Shown here one piece after another: positions 19,268 to 26,202 of a stretch of 64,000 nucleotides of DNA. The position numbers and the translations under genes are program-made. Numbering within the stretch: the first letter of the stretch is position 1; each line of letters begins with the position of its first letter. This DNA comes from Pseudomonas sp. FP1742 (GTDB lineage: Bacteria; Pseudomonadota; Gammaproteobacteria; Pseudomonadales; Pseudomonadaceae): positions 6,138,001 to 6,202,000 of the forward strand of contig NZ_CP117460.1 in NCBI RefSeq assembly GCF_030687145.1, given 5' to 3'. The notes beneath the pieces were generated by a model. That model saw only the letters and a list, made by a program, of their open reading frames with translations, did no database searches and was not told the origin of the DNA.

Positions 19268-19360
19268 TCTGCGCGGGCAAGCCCGCTCCCACAAGGTTCT
19301 GCTGTGAACCACTGTTTTGTGGCCCACCACCAAAACTGTGGGAGCGGGCTTGCCCGCGAA
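19268..19360. repeat. REPIN 7 (tail-first REP pair, 45-nt spacer)
   Basis: Inverted REP arms at 19268-19292 (first bases degenerate) and 19338-19360, between convergent yccS and a binding-protein gene. Confidence 0.85.
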
Positions 19361-19392
19361 AGCGCCGGCTCAGATACCGCAGGCCTTGCAGA

Positions 19393-20130
19393 TCACATCC
19401 CATGCTGCCTGAGCAACTTCTCATAACTCCCATCAGCCTTCATCGCCGCGATCTCACGATCGAAACCGGCGACGATCTGTTCATGCTGCGGGTTCTTCAG
19501 GCTCACCAGAATATGCAGGCTGTTTTCGCTCAACGGCTTGGGCAAGAACTCCACGGCATTGCGCACTTTGGCTGATTCCCGCGCGAGGTAATACCGGGCG
19601 ACGAACTCGTCTTCGAGGGTCAGTTTGACCCGATCGGCCGCGACCATGCGCACGGCCATGGCGAAGTTATGCACCGGGATTTTCTGCAGCGACACGTCAT
19701 CGTCGAATTCGTGCGAATAGGCATAACCGCGCACCACCGCTATCGGGTAGGTGTGCAGCTGTTGCAGGTTGTTGTATTCGATTGGCGTGTCTTTGCGCTT
19801 GAGAAAGCGCACCCGGTTGAGCAGGTATTCATCGGAAAACTGCCCAAGCTTGGTGCGCTCGTCGGTGTACCAGGCGTTGACCAGTACGTCATAACGCCCT
19901 TCACCTACTCCAAACAAGGCTCGCGCCCACGGTACCTGTTCGAAATCACTGGCATAACCGGCCCGGGCCAGCGCGGTGCTGACGATGTCGGTGGCCAATC
20001 CGCCATTGACCAGCGTGGCATCGGTAAAGGGTGGCCAGGCGTCGGCTACCAGACGCAGTTTTTCCGCTGCCTCCGCCTGTGTCAGCAACAGCAATCCAAT
20101 CAAAGCAAACGCTCGATGCAATCGCGGCAT
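19393..20130 (-). CDS. Orphan periplasmic substrate-binding protein (SBP_bac_3 family)
   Basis: 245 aa with a signal peptide (MPRLHRAFALIGLLLLTQAEAA, cleavage after AEA-A). The mature part has the amino-acid-type binding fold: EKLRLVADAWPPFT at the start, NAWYTDERTKLGQFSDEY in the first lobe, and a closing helix ending YEKLLRQHGM. There is no permease or ATPase gene beside it, so it may work with a distant ABC system, act as a sensor-like protein, or belong to the many stand-alone members of this family in Pseudomonas. Ligand unknown. Confidence 0.8.
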   Translation of the reverse strand: MPRLHRAFALIGLLLLTQAEAAEKLRLVADAWPPFTDATLVNGGLATDIVSTALARAGYASDFEQVPWARALFGVGEGRYDVLVNAWYTDERTKLGQFSDEYLLNRVRFLKRKDTPIEYNNLQQLHTYPIAVVRGYAYSHEFDDDVSLQKIPVHNFAMAVRMVAADRVKLTLEDEFVARYYLARESAKVRNAVEFLPKPLSENSLHILVSLKNPQHEQIVAGFDREIAAMKADGSYEKLLRQHGM

Positions 20131-20362
20131 GCCAGAAATCCTTAGCGGGCGAGCTGCCCGACGTGTTTTTCAGCCAAAACTCCAGGGTCCCTTTACCGGC
20201 GAAACCCAGGTCCTAACATTAGCTCATTGAGGCCATTGCACAGCGCTTCATCGCAGATTACACAAAGAAGACAATCTCGCGAGAAATGAATGATGGCACT
20301 TTGGCCTTCATCACAGATTTCTCTGCCATAAAGACATACCCCCATCAGGGCGCTTAGTATCG

Positions 20363-20376
20363 GAACAACGTTGTTC
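20363..20376. promoter_or_regulatory. Palindrome in the elaA leader
   Basis: Perfect 14-bp palindrome GAACAACGTTGTTC directly before the ribosome-binding site AAGGA of elaA. It could be an operator or a small RNA hairpin that masks the site. The remaining ~230 bp between elaA and the divergent binding-protein gene shows no other clear motif. Confidence 0.4.
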
Positions 20377-20389
20377 AAGGAATGTGAAG

Positions 20390-20842
20390 ATGACAATCGA
20401 TTGGGTCTGCAAACACCACAGCGATCTGGGCAAAGAGCAGCTGTACGCCATTTTGCAGTTGCGCGCCGAGGTGTTCATCGTCGAGCAAAAATGCGCTTAT
20501 CAGGACGTCGATGGTCAGGACCTGGAAGGTGACACTTGCCATTTGATGGGCTGGGACGGGGATCGGCTGGTGGCCTACCTGCGATTGCTCGACCCAGAGT
20601 TGCAGGGCGGCGATGTAGTGATTGGCCGGGTGATCATCGCACCCGCGGCACGCGGCGCCGGGCTTGGGCATGAATTGATGAACCAGGCGTTGAAACAGGC
20701 CGAGAAGCACTGGCCCGAGGTGCCGATCTACCTCTCGGCCCAGGCACATTTGCAGGGGTACTACGGGCGGTACGGGTTTGTGGTGGTGGGTGAGGAATAC
20801 CTGGAGGATCAGATTCCGCATATCGGGATGCGCCGCCCGTAA
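20390..20842 (+). CDS. elaA: GNAT-family N-acetyltransferase ElaA
   Basis: 150-aa acetyltransferase of the ElaA subgroup of the GNAT fold. The acetyl-CoA-binding motif A region reads IGRVIIAPAARGAGLGHELM (R/Q-x-x-G-x-G/A type), preceded by the ElaA-typical LRAEVFIVEQKCAYQDVDGQD and followed by AQAHLQGYYGRYGFVVVG. ATG 20390 has AAGGA seven bases upstream; a GTG at 20384 is too close to it. The acceptor substrate of ElaA is not established. Monocistronic, followed by REPIN 8. Confidence 0.88.
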   Translation: MTIDWVCKHHSDLGKEQLYAILQLRAEVFIVEQKCAYQDVDGQDLEGDTCHLMGWDGDRLVAYLRLLDPELQGGDVVIGRVIIAPAARGAGLGHELMNQALKQAEKHWPEVPIYLSAQAHLQGYYGRYGFVVVGEEYLEDQIPHIGMRRP

Positions 20843-20849
20843 GGGCCCC

Positions 20850-20921
20850 TTCGCGAGCAAGCCCGCTCCCACACTGGAACTGAGTTCACAGGACTAATGT
20901 GGGAGCGGGCTTGCTCGCGAA
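20850..20921. repeat. REPIN 8 (tail-first REP pair, 26-nt spacer)
   Basis: Inverted REP arms at 20850-20872 and 20899-20921 between convergent elaA and the winged-helix gene. Confidence 0.9.
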
Positions 20922-20947
20922 GGCGTCGTCTGCAACACCGCAAAATC

Positions 20948-21244
20948 TCAGGGATACTCCAGCACCGCTTTGATCTGCCGCAGATTACGCTCGATCCACC
21001 CCCGATCAATCGCCCCCCACTCGCGAATCCGATAGCGCCCCGCATGGTTGCGCGCGCCCTCCTCCTGCTCGAATTCACAAATGATATCCAGGTCCGCCAA
21101 CGCCGCGATGGTGTCCTGAGCCGTGCGTCGGGGCATGCCGGTCACTTCGGTCAATGCAGGGACGTTACTGGCCAGCCCGCTGTCGATCAGGTACGCCACA
21201 TACAATCGGCGGTAGAAGCTGCTCTTGGTCTTGCTCACGTCCAT
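20948..21244 (-). CDS. Small winged helix-turn-helix protein
   Basis: 98-aa protein dominated by one winged helix-turn-helix: LASNVPALTEVTGMPRRTAQDTIAAL forms helices 2 and 3 and the following ICEFEQEEGARNHAGRYRIREWG forms the wing. No effector domain is present. Proteins of this size and pattern are conserved in gamma-proteobacteria as presumed DNA-binding proteins, but I cannot name a regulon. It lies 31 bp downstream of the YgjP-type peptidase gene on the same strand, so the two are probably co-transcribed. Confidence 0.7.
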   Translation of the reverse strand: MDVSKTKSSFYRRLYVAYLIDSGLASNVPALTEVTGMPRRTAQDTIAALADLDIICEFEQEEGARNHAGRYRIREWGAIDRGWIERNLRQIKAVLEYP

Positions 21245-21275
21245 CCATGCGCTCCCGATTAATTAGCAGATTTGT

Positions 21276-21767
21276 TCAGTGCATATCCCGCCACGTCAGG
21301 TACACCCGCAAATCGAACTCCACCTGGTGGTACCCCGGCAACATGTGTTCGCACAGTTTGTAGAACGCCTTGTTGTGATCCGACTCTTTGAAGTGCGCCA
21401 GCTCATGCACCACGATCATCTTCAGAAACTGCGGCGCCGCGTCCTTGAACAGCGAGGCGATGCGAATTTCTTTCTTGGCCTTGAGCTTGCCACCCTGCAC
21501 CCGTGAGATCGCGGTGTGCAGACCGAGCGCGCGGTGGGTCAGGTCCAGGCGGTTGTCGAACAACACCTTGTCGATGGCCGGCGCGTTACGCAGGTATTCC
21601 TGCTTGAGGTCCAGGGCATAGGCGTACAGCGCCTTGTCGCTCTGCACCCCGTGTTTTTCCGGATAGCGCTGGCTCAGGTAATCGCCCAGCCGACCTTCGG
21701 CGATCAGTTGGCGCACCTGGTCCTGCAATGCGGGGGGATAGGCCTGGAGGTATTTCAACACGGTCAT
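21276..21767 (-). CDS. YgjP-type (M48-like) metallopeptidase domain protein
   Basis: 163 aa. The zinc-binding motif HELAH (VVHELAHFKESDHNKAFY) followed by LCEHMLPGY places it in the YgjP/DUF45 group of minimal metallopeptidases; the third ligand is probably the histidine in SDHNKAF. ATG 21767 (MTVLKYLQAYPP) fits homologues; a second in-frame ATG at 21782 would add five residues, and neither has a clear ribosome site. No signal peptide, so cytoplasmic. Members are often neighbours of restriction or helicase genes in other bacteria, but here the partner is a small winged-helix gene. Substrate unknown. Confidence 0.8.
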   Translation of the reverse strand: MTVLKYLQAYPPALQDQVRQLIAEGRLGDYLSQRYPEKHGVQSDKALYAYALDLKQEYLRNAPAIDKVLFDNRLDLTHRALGLHTAISRVQGGKLKAKKEIRIASLFKDAAPQFLKMIVVHELAHFKESDHNKAFYKLCEHMLPGYHQVEFDLRVYLTWRDMH

Positions 21768-21813
21768 TGGGAGCGGCAACATGCGTCACGAAAAGGTCGC
21801 CAGTGTAGCGAAT

Positions 21814-23937
21814 TCAACTCGTCAGCGCGCTCCAGTCGAACGGCTCGACAAAGTGACCGGTGTCCTCGGCCATCAACGGCCGCGCCACCAGAAAGCCCTG
21901 CACATACTGGCAACCGTTGGCTTGCAGCCATTCGTATTGCGCCACCGTTTCAACCCCTTCGGCGATCACCAGCAGACCCAGCCGCTTGCACAGGTCGATC
22001 ACACTGTATGCCAACGCCGCATCCCGTTCGGACCCCGGCAGCCGGGCGATCAAATGCCGGTCGAGCTTGAGCGTGTCCAGTTCCAGGTCGCGCAAGTGCG
22101 CCAGCGAACAAGCACCGGAGCCGAAATCATCCAGCGCCACCCGCACCCCAAGATTGCGCAGCAATCGCAGTTGTTTGCGGGTCTCGTCGGGGTTGGACAT
22201 CAAGGCCTCTTCCGTGACCTCGACTTCCAGCTGCCGCGGCTTCAAACCATGGCGCTCCAGCACCTGACGCAGCTCGGTGACCAGATTGGGCAAACCGAAT
22301 TGCGTACTGCTCAAACTGACGCCCAGCACCAGATCTTCGGCAAACAAGGTTTCCCAGGCTTTTCGCTGTTTGGCCCCGCGATGGTAAATCCAGCTGCCCA
22401 GGCGACTGATCAACCGCGCCTCTTCCAGCAACGGCAAAAACAGCCCCGGCGGTACATCGCCGACACTGGGATGCTGCCAGCGCAGCAACGCCTCGAAGCC
22501 GCGAATCTGCCCATCGGCAATGGCCACCTGGGGCTGATAAACCAGGTTGAAATCACGGTTCTCGATAGCTGTACGCACGCTTTCTTCGAGCATCAGCCGC
22601 GAACGCGCCCGGCCGTTCATTTCGTGATCGTAGAAGCGATATTGCTGACGCCCGGCGCGCTTGGCTTCGTACATGGCAATGTCGGACGCCCGCATCAACC
22701 CGTCCAGATTAGCCCCGCAATCGGGATAAGTGGCGATGCCGATACTGGCGCCCAAGGCGATGTCCATGCCTTCGATCTGCTGACAGATCGACACCCGCTC
22801 GATGAGTTTCTCGGCAATTTTTGCCGCCTGTTCGGGAAGTTCAAGATCCAGCAACGCAGTGAACTCATCGCCGCCCATCCGCGCCAGAATATCGAAGGGC
22901 CGCAGGCAAGCTTTCAACTGCTCGGACACCCAGCGCAGCACCCGGTCGCCGGCATCGTGGCCGAGAGAATCATTGACCCGCTTGAAACCGTCGAGGTCCA
23001 GGTACAACAGCACCCAGGAGCTGTCGGAGCGCTCACCGCGCAGCAGCAGGTTTTCAACAGTCTGGTAGAACCCTCGCCGATTGAGCAGCCCGGTCAGTGG
23101 ATCGGTCACTGCCTGGAACTCAAGCTGCTGATGCAGATGGTGCACCACCGACATGTCCAGCACCGTCACCACCATCGCATGCTGTTCGGCGGGTAACGGC
23201 GCGCAGGACAACGCCACCGGCACTTGCTGACCGGGCGCGGTCCGCAGCAGCGCGTCGTGCAGGCGCAGGGTCTCACCGCGTTTGTAACCGGCAAACAGCT
23301 CGGAATCGGCCCAGATCGGGATGTGCGGTTTTTGCAGGAAATCCAGAAACTCCTTGCCTTGCAGGTCATACACCGTGGCATTGAGCAGGCGCGACATCGC
23401 CGGGTTGGCGAAGCGAATCAGCCCGTCCTCACTCACCACCAGAATGCCTTCGGCCGCATTGTCCAGCACCGAGGCATTGAAGGCTCGGGCCACCTCAAGA
23501 TCATGACTCAGCCGCTGCAAGGCGCGGCGATTACGCTGGTGCTCGAGCAGGGCCTGGACTTTGGGTTTGAGAATTTGCGGGTCGAACGGCTTGAACAGGT
23601 AATCCACCGCGCCACTGGCGTAGCCCTTGATCACCGCGTCCTGGGACTGTTCGTTGGCGGTGAGGAAAATGATCGGTGTGAGACGGGTTCGCTGGCTGCC
23701 ACGCATCAGACGCGCCACTTCGAAACCGTCCATGCCCGGCATCTGCACATCCAGCAGCACCAGGTCGACATCGTGTTCGAGTAACAGGCCAAGGGCTTCA
23801 AAACCGGAAGCCGCGGTCATGACCTGCCAGTCCTGGCGTTGTAACAACGCGCGCATGCTGATCAGGTTTTCAGGGTAATCATCGACAATTAAAAGGATTG
23901 AGTTGCCTTCAGCTGGCGTAAGTTCTGCGCATTCCAT
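21814..23937 (-). CDS. Response regulator with REC-PAS-GGDEF-EAL domains (c-di-GMP turnover)
   Basis: 707 aa. REC domain (~13-130) with acidic pair D19-D20, phospho-acceptor D63 (LLDVQMPGMDG), and Thr/Lys in FLTAN and LFKPF. A PAS domain follows (~145-270). The GGDEF motif (355-359) is intact, and the inhibitory I-site RPFD sits five residues before it. The EAL domain starts at 482-484 and keeps DDFGSG, EGVE and YVQGF, but the Mg-coordinating Asn of the VNLS motif is Ser541 (GVSLSS), so phosphodiesterase activity may be weak. ATG 23937 has AAGAG upstream; ATG 24003 is possible but less likely. No cognate histidine kinase is adjacent. Confidence 0.92.
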   Translation of the reverse strand: MECAELTPAEGNSILLIVDDYPENLISMRALLQRQDWQVMTAASGFEALGLLLEHDVDLVLLDVQMPGMDGFEVARLMRGSQRTRLTPIIFLTANEQSQDAVIKGYASGAVDYLFKPFDPQILKPKVQALLEHQRNRRALQRLSHDLEVARAFNASVLDNAAEGILVVSEDGLIRFANPAMSRLLNATVYDLQGKEFLDFLQKPHIPIWADSELFAGYKRGETLRLHDALLRTAPGQQVPVALSCAPLPAEQHAMVVTVLDMSVVHHLHQQLEFQAVTDPLTGLLNRRGFYQTVENLLLRGERSDSSWVLLYLDLDGFKRVNDSLGHDAGDRVLRWVSEQLKACLRPFDILARMGGDEFTALLDLELPEQAAKIAEKLIERVSICQQIEGMDIALGASIGIATYPDCGANLDGLMRASDIAMYEAKRAGRQQYRFYDHEMNGRARSRLMLEESVRTAIENRDFNLVYQPQVAIADGQIRGFEALLRWQHPSVGDVPPGLFLPLLEEARLISRLGSWIYHRGAKQRKAWETLFAEDLVLGVSLSSTQFGLPNLVTELRQVLERHGLKPRQLEVEVTEEALMSNPDETRKQLRLLRNLGVRVALDDFGSGACSLAHLRDLELDTLKLDRHLIARLPGSERDAALAYSVIDLCKRLGLLVIAEGVETVAQYEWLQANGCQYVQGFLVARPLMAEDTGHFVEPFDWSALTS

Positions 23938-24256
23938 GCTGCATCTCTTGTTCGGGACGTCAGGCCGGCTTTTGTTAAAACCGGTCACATATTGCGACTT
24001 CACTCTAGACCCGGATCCGGGAAAGCAGAAGCCGCTGGTATCCCATCACTTCGGTAAAGTTTCATATAGCCGACTAACGGTCAGTCCTGCAGGCCTTATA
24101 AACCGGGAAGGATGGCATTTCGACAGGTTGTTGACGCCAATCATCTGCCAGACGGGCATTAACAAAGCGGCCTTCTACGCTTATAAAGACCCCCCCGAAG
24201 GCGCGAGCTAGAGCTTCTGGCACGCACGTGCAGTAAAAAAAGTGGAAGCTTGAATT

Positions 24257-24925
24257 ATGATCGATCTCGCAACCTGGAACCTCAGCGTTCCTGTCGGCAG
24301 CCCGCCGTACACCGTCGAAACAGCCAAGCTGGTAGACGGCTTCAAGGATCAATACTTCCACTCCGACACCGGTACTTTATTTTTCTGGTCCCCGGTCACC
24401 GGCTCCAAAACCGAAAACGCGATCTACCCGCGCACCGAACTGCGCGAAACCTACAGCAATGGCACGCTGAAAAACTGGTACTACCCCGACGCAGACAACT
24501 TCCTGCGTGCCACCCTCTCGGTCAGCCAGGTGCCCAGTTCGGGCAAGATCGTCATTGGCCAGATCCACGCCTTCAACAGCCAGAAGCCCATGGTGAAGGT
24601 CGAGTATCAATACAAGGACTACAGCGCAACCGGCAACATCGTCGCCAAAGTCCGCATGCACCCCGACGACGACACCGCCCGGGTCATCACCATCGCCACC
24701 GGCGTGAAACTCAATCAGGAATTCTCCTACCTCATCCACCTCAGCCGGGGCGGTGCATTGGGCATCAGTGCGGCGGGGTACCAGTGGGATACCGACATCA
24801 GCACGATGTGGCGTGATAAGCCGCTGTACTTCAAGGCCGGGGTTTATGTGCAGGACAACACCGGGTACACCACTGAAGGCGGGGAAGTGACGTTCAGCAA
24901 GCTGGATATCGATCACGATACGTAA
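24257..24925 (+). CDS. Polysaccharide lyase family 7 alginate lyase
   Basis: 222 aa, single PL7 domain. All three signature blocks are present: RTELR (59-63), QIH (102-104) and YFKAGVYVQ (191-199), giving the catalytic Arg, Gln, His and Tyr of beta-elimination. The QIH form is associated with guluronate-containing substrates, QVH with polymannuronate (family knowledge). No signal peptide is visible, as in the P. aeruginosa homologue PA1167. GTGGAAG precedes ATG 24257. It diverges from the c-di-GMP gene, and c-di-GMP stimulates alginate synthesis, so a shared role in exopolysaccharide turnover is plausible inference. Confidence 0.88.
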   Translation: MIDLATWNLSVPVGSPPYTVETAKLVDGFKDQYFHSDTGTLFFWSPVTGSKTENAIYPRTELRETYSNGTLKNWYYPDADNFLRATLSVSQVPSSGKIVIGQIHAFNSQKPMVKVEYQYKDYSATGNIVAKVRMHPDDDTARVITIATGVKLNQEFSYLIHLSRGGALGISAAGYQWDTDISTMWRDKPLYFKAGVYVQDNTGYTTEGGEVTFSKLDIDHDT

Positions 24926-24954
24926 TCCCTGAAAGACCGCAGGAATCCACCCTT

Positions 24955-24984
24955 TATGGCGAGGGAGCTTGCTCCCTCGCCATA
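24955..24984 (+). terminator. Perfect inverted repeat after the alginate lyase gene
   Basis: Arms TATGGCGAGGGAGC and GCTCCCTCGCCATA (14 bp) with a TT loop, 29 bp after the stop. It is followed by only a few T residues, so it may be a repeat-family hairpin that doubles as a 3' end. Confidence 0.6.
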
Positions 24985-25034
24985 GGTTCTTTGTGTCCAA
25001 CGCCATCTCTTCTCTGATTGGCATCAGGCCTCAC

Positions 25035-25052
25035 TTAAACGCCCACGTTTAA
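25035..25052. promoter_or_regulatory. Small AT-rich inverted repeat upstream of the DUF6124 leader
   Basis: TTAAACG (25035-25041) and CGTTTAA (25046-25052) around CCCA. It lies 20 bp before a 26-codon open frame and may be a promoter-proximal operator or an RNA hairpin. Confidence 0.35.
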
Positions 25053-25071
25053 AGACACTCAGCGTTACTTC

Positions 25072-25152
25072 ATGAGGCCTACAACGGCTTGCGTCACCGC
25101 CTACAGGTACGCCAGAATCCGCCGGCTTGTGCGTCTGGGAGGCCATCGGTAA
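25072..25152 (+). CDS. Possible leader peptide of 26 codons (weak)
   Basis: Short open frame beginning MRPTTACVTAYRY and ending RLGGHR, rich in Arg (7 of 26). It ends 11 bases before the structured leader of the DUF6124 gene. No convincing Shine-Dalgarno is present. Position and charge would suit a translated leader peptide, but it may equally be a chance frame or the 5' part of a non-coding RNA. Included because the whole 24985-25384 stretch is otherwise gene-free. Confidence 0.25.
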   Translation: MRPTTACVTAYRYARIRRLVRLGGHR

Positions 25153-25162
25153 CTTGATTCGT

Positions 25163-25384
25163 GTCACTGATTCGCAGTGATCGGGTTTAGTAGCCCGTGG
25201 TTTCGAGCTTGGTGCACAAGCATCTGTCAGTCAGGGATTTCGATTCCTGCGCTTGATGGTAACTGTGCGCAGGGCACCTTCGGGTGCGCCGGCTTGCTCG
25301 AAACCCCGGTCTACTAACCTGCGTACAGTTGCCTCCACTTTGATTAGTAGCCAGAGAGGGGCACTCCAATCAGGTTTCGAGCAA
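25163..25384 (+). ncRNA. Candidate structured cis-regulatory leader of the DUF6124 gene
   Basis: A multibranched fold is visible. TTAGTAG (25187-25193), CCG (25195-25197) and GGTTTCGAGC (25199-25208) pair with GCTCGAAACC (25296-25305), CGG (25307-25309) and CTACTAA (25311-25317): 20 base pairs with two single mismatches. Inside lie hairpins 25232-25249, 25247-25272 and GCACC-TTCG-GGTGC (25274-25287). The 3' part repeats the left strand: TTAGTAG at 25344-25350 and GGTTTCGAGC at 25373-25382, two bases before ATG 25385. The central strand can therefore pair leftwards or with the start-codon region, but not both. I recall no named RNA family for this; ligand or trigger unknown. Confidence 0.6.
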
Positions 25385-25747
25385 ATGACTAAATCAACGC
25401 CGCATCCGCCGGTCACAGACCCGGCATCCCCCTACGAATCCCCCGATTCAAAAAAATTCCACGAAGCCGCCGAGCGCGCCCTCGACCATTACCTCAACCC
25501 GGCCGCCAAAATCATGGCCACCACCCACGAACCCGAGCCCATGTACCTCGCCAATCCGAAGTACAACACCGAAGCGCTGCTGGCCAACGCCAGCGAAACA
25601 CTCGGCTCGGCCACCACCATGCTCAACAATTTCGCAGCATTGCTGGAGACCTCCCATCGCAAGACCCTGTTGGGCATTGCGCAAGTGGTCATGCTCGGTG
25701 AACTGGCGGTGAATCAAGCGTTGGATCATGTCGAATTGAAGGAGTAA
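25385..25747 (+). CDS. DUF6124-family small protein
   Basis: 120 aa, a small protein family seen mainly in Pseudomonas, of unknown function. The N-terminus has a conserved SPYESPDSKKFHEAAERALDHYL segment; the C-terminal half (LLANASETLGSATTMLNNFAALLE through VVMLGELAVNQALDHVE) looks like an amphipathic helical hairpin. No signal peptide or membrane segment. ATG 25385 is chosen although the ribosome site is weak; the frame stays open upstream to 25253, but that stretch is explained by the conserved RNA pairing. Expression may be controlled by the leader. Function unknown. Confidence 0.75.
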   Translation: MTKSTPHPPVTDPASPYESPDSKKFHEAAERALDHYLNPAAKIMATTHEPEPMYLANPKYNTEALLANASETLGSATTMLNNFAALLETSHRKTLLGIAQVVMLGELAVNQALDHVELKE

Positions 25748-25790
25748 TCGCGGCTCGGTTGGTGCAAGGTGAGCAAACTTTCTTCCAATG

Positions 25791-25853
25791 AAAAAACCCG
25801 CCTCTCGGCGGGTTTCTTATCAACGCAGCTTAACGCTCGGGCTTAGTTAACCT
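25791..25853. repeat. Left copy of a 63-bp fba-3'-end-like repeat flanking hipBA
   Basis: 63 bp matching 27426-27488 in length and at both ends: the first 24 bases (terminator hairpin) and the last 14 (GGCTTAGTTAACCT, containing the stop codon) are identical, with a diverged middle. On the minus strand it reads as a gene end (VN-stop) plus terminator, with an open remnant (VVFKSTAIGDTGIEVN) running back to 25900. Confidence 0.6.
25794..25815. terminator. Terminator hairpin downstream of the DUF6124 gene
   Basis: AAACCCGCC-TCTC-GGCGGGTTT. The longer T-run is on the minus strand, matching the fba terminator 1.6 kb away, of which this is a copy. Confidence 0.75.
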
Positions 25854-25900
25854 CGATCCCCGTGTCGCCGATGGCCGTGGACTTAAATACGACGTAGATA

Positions 25901-25924
25901 AAATGTTGCGTATACGCTACATTT
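25901..25924. promoter_or_regulatory. Probable HipB operator of hipBA
   Basis: 24-bp near-perfect palindrome with arms AAATGTTGCGTA and TACGCTACATTT (one mismatch pair), 27 bp before the hipB start. The position fits autorepression by HipB. Confidence 0.6.
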
Positions 25925-25950
25925 AGCTATAAATGTTACTGAAGCGGAAC

Positions 25951-26202
25951 ATGGATTATTTTCTGTTGATCAGCCGTCTTGGCAACCAAATACGCGAAAA
26001 ACGTATAAATCGCGGTCTGACGCAAGCACAGCTTGCCGACCTCGCGGGGCTGACACGATACAAAGTCATCGCAGTAGAGAAAGGTACTCTGTCTGTCGGC
26101 ATGATCGCCTATGCGCGCGTCCTTGGCGCTCTGGATTGTGAGCTTGCTGTCGTTCCAGCTGCTATGCCGACCCTTGAAGAGCTTGGGGATTTATTCGAAT
26201 GA
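25951..26202 (+). CDS. hipB: HipB-type antitoxin (XRE-family repressor)
   Basis: 83 aa, single XRE/Cro helix-turn-helix: LGNQIREKRINRGLTQAQLADLAGLTRYKVIAVEKG spans the DNA-binding helices. It overlaps hipA by four bases (ATGA at 26199), typical of type II toxin-antitoxin operons, where HipB binds and neutralises HipA and represses the promoter. ATG 25951 (MDYFLLIS) follows GAAGCGGA; ATG 25933 would add six residues (MLLKRN) but has no ribosome site. The region is visibly more AT-rich than its neighbours and bounded by duplicated sequence, suggesting acquisition. Confidence 0.85.
   Translation: MDYFLLISRLGNQIREKRINRGLTQAQLADLAGLTRYKVIAVEKGTLSVGMIAYARVLGALDCELAVVPAAMPTLEELGDLFE

Noticed and set aside
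25253..25384. N-terminal extension of the DUF6124 protein
   Set aside because: The frame is open, but the DNA is better explained by the paired RNA strands, and no start with a ribosome site exists there. It remains possible and would weaken the RNA interpretation.
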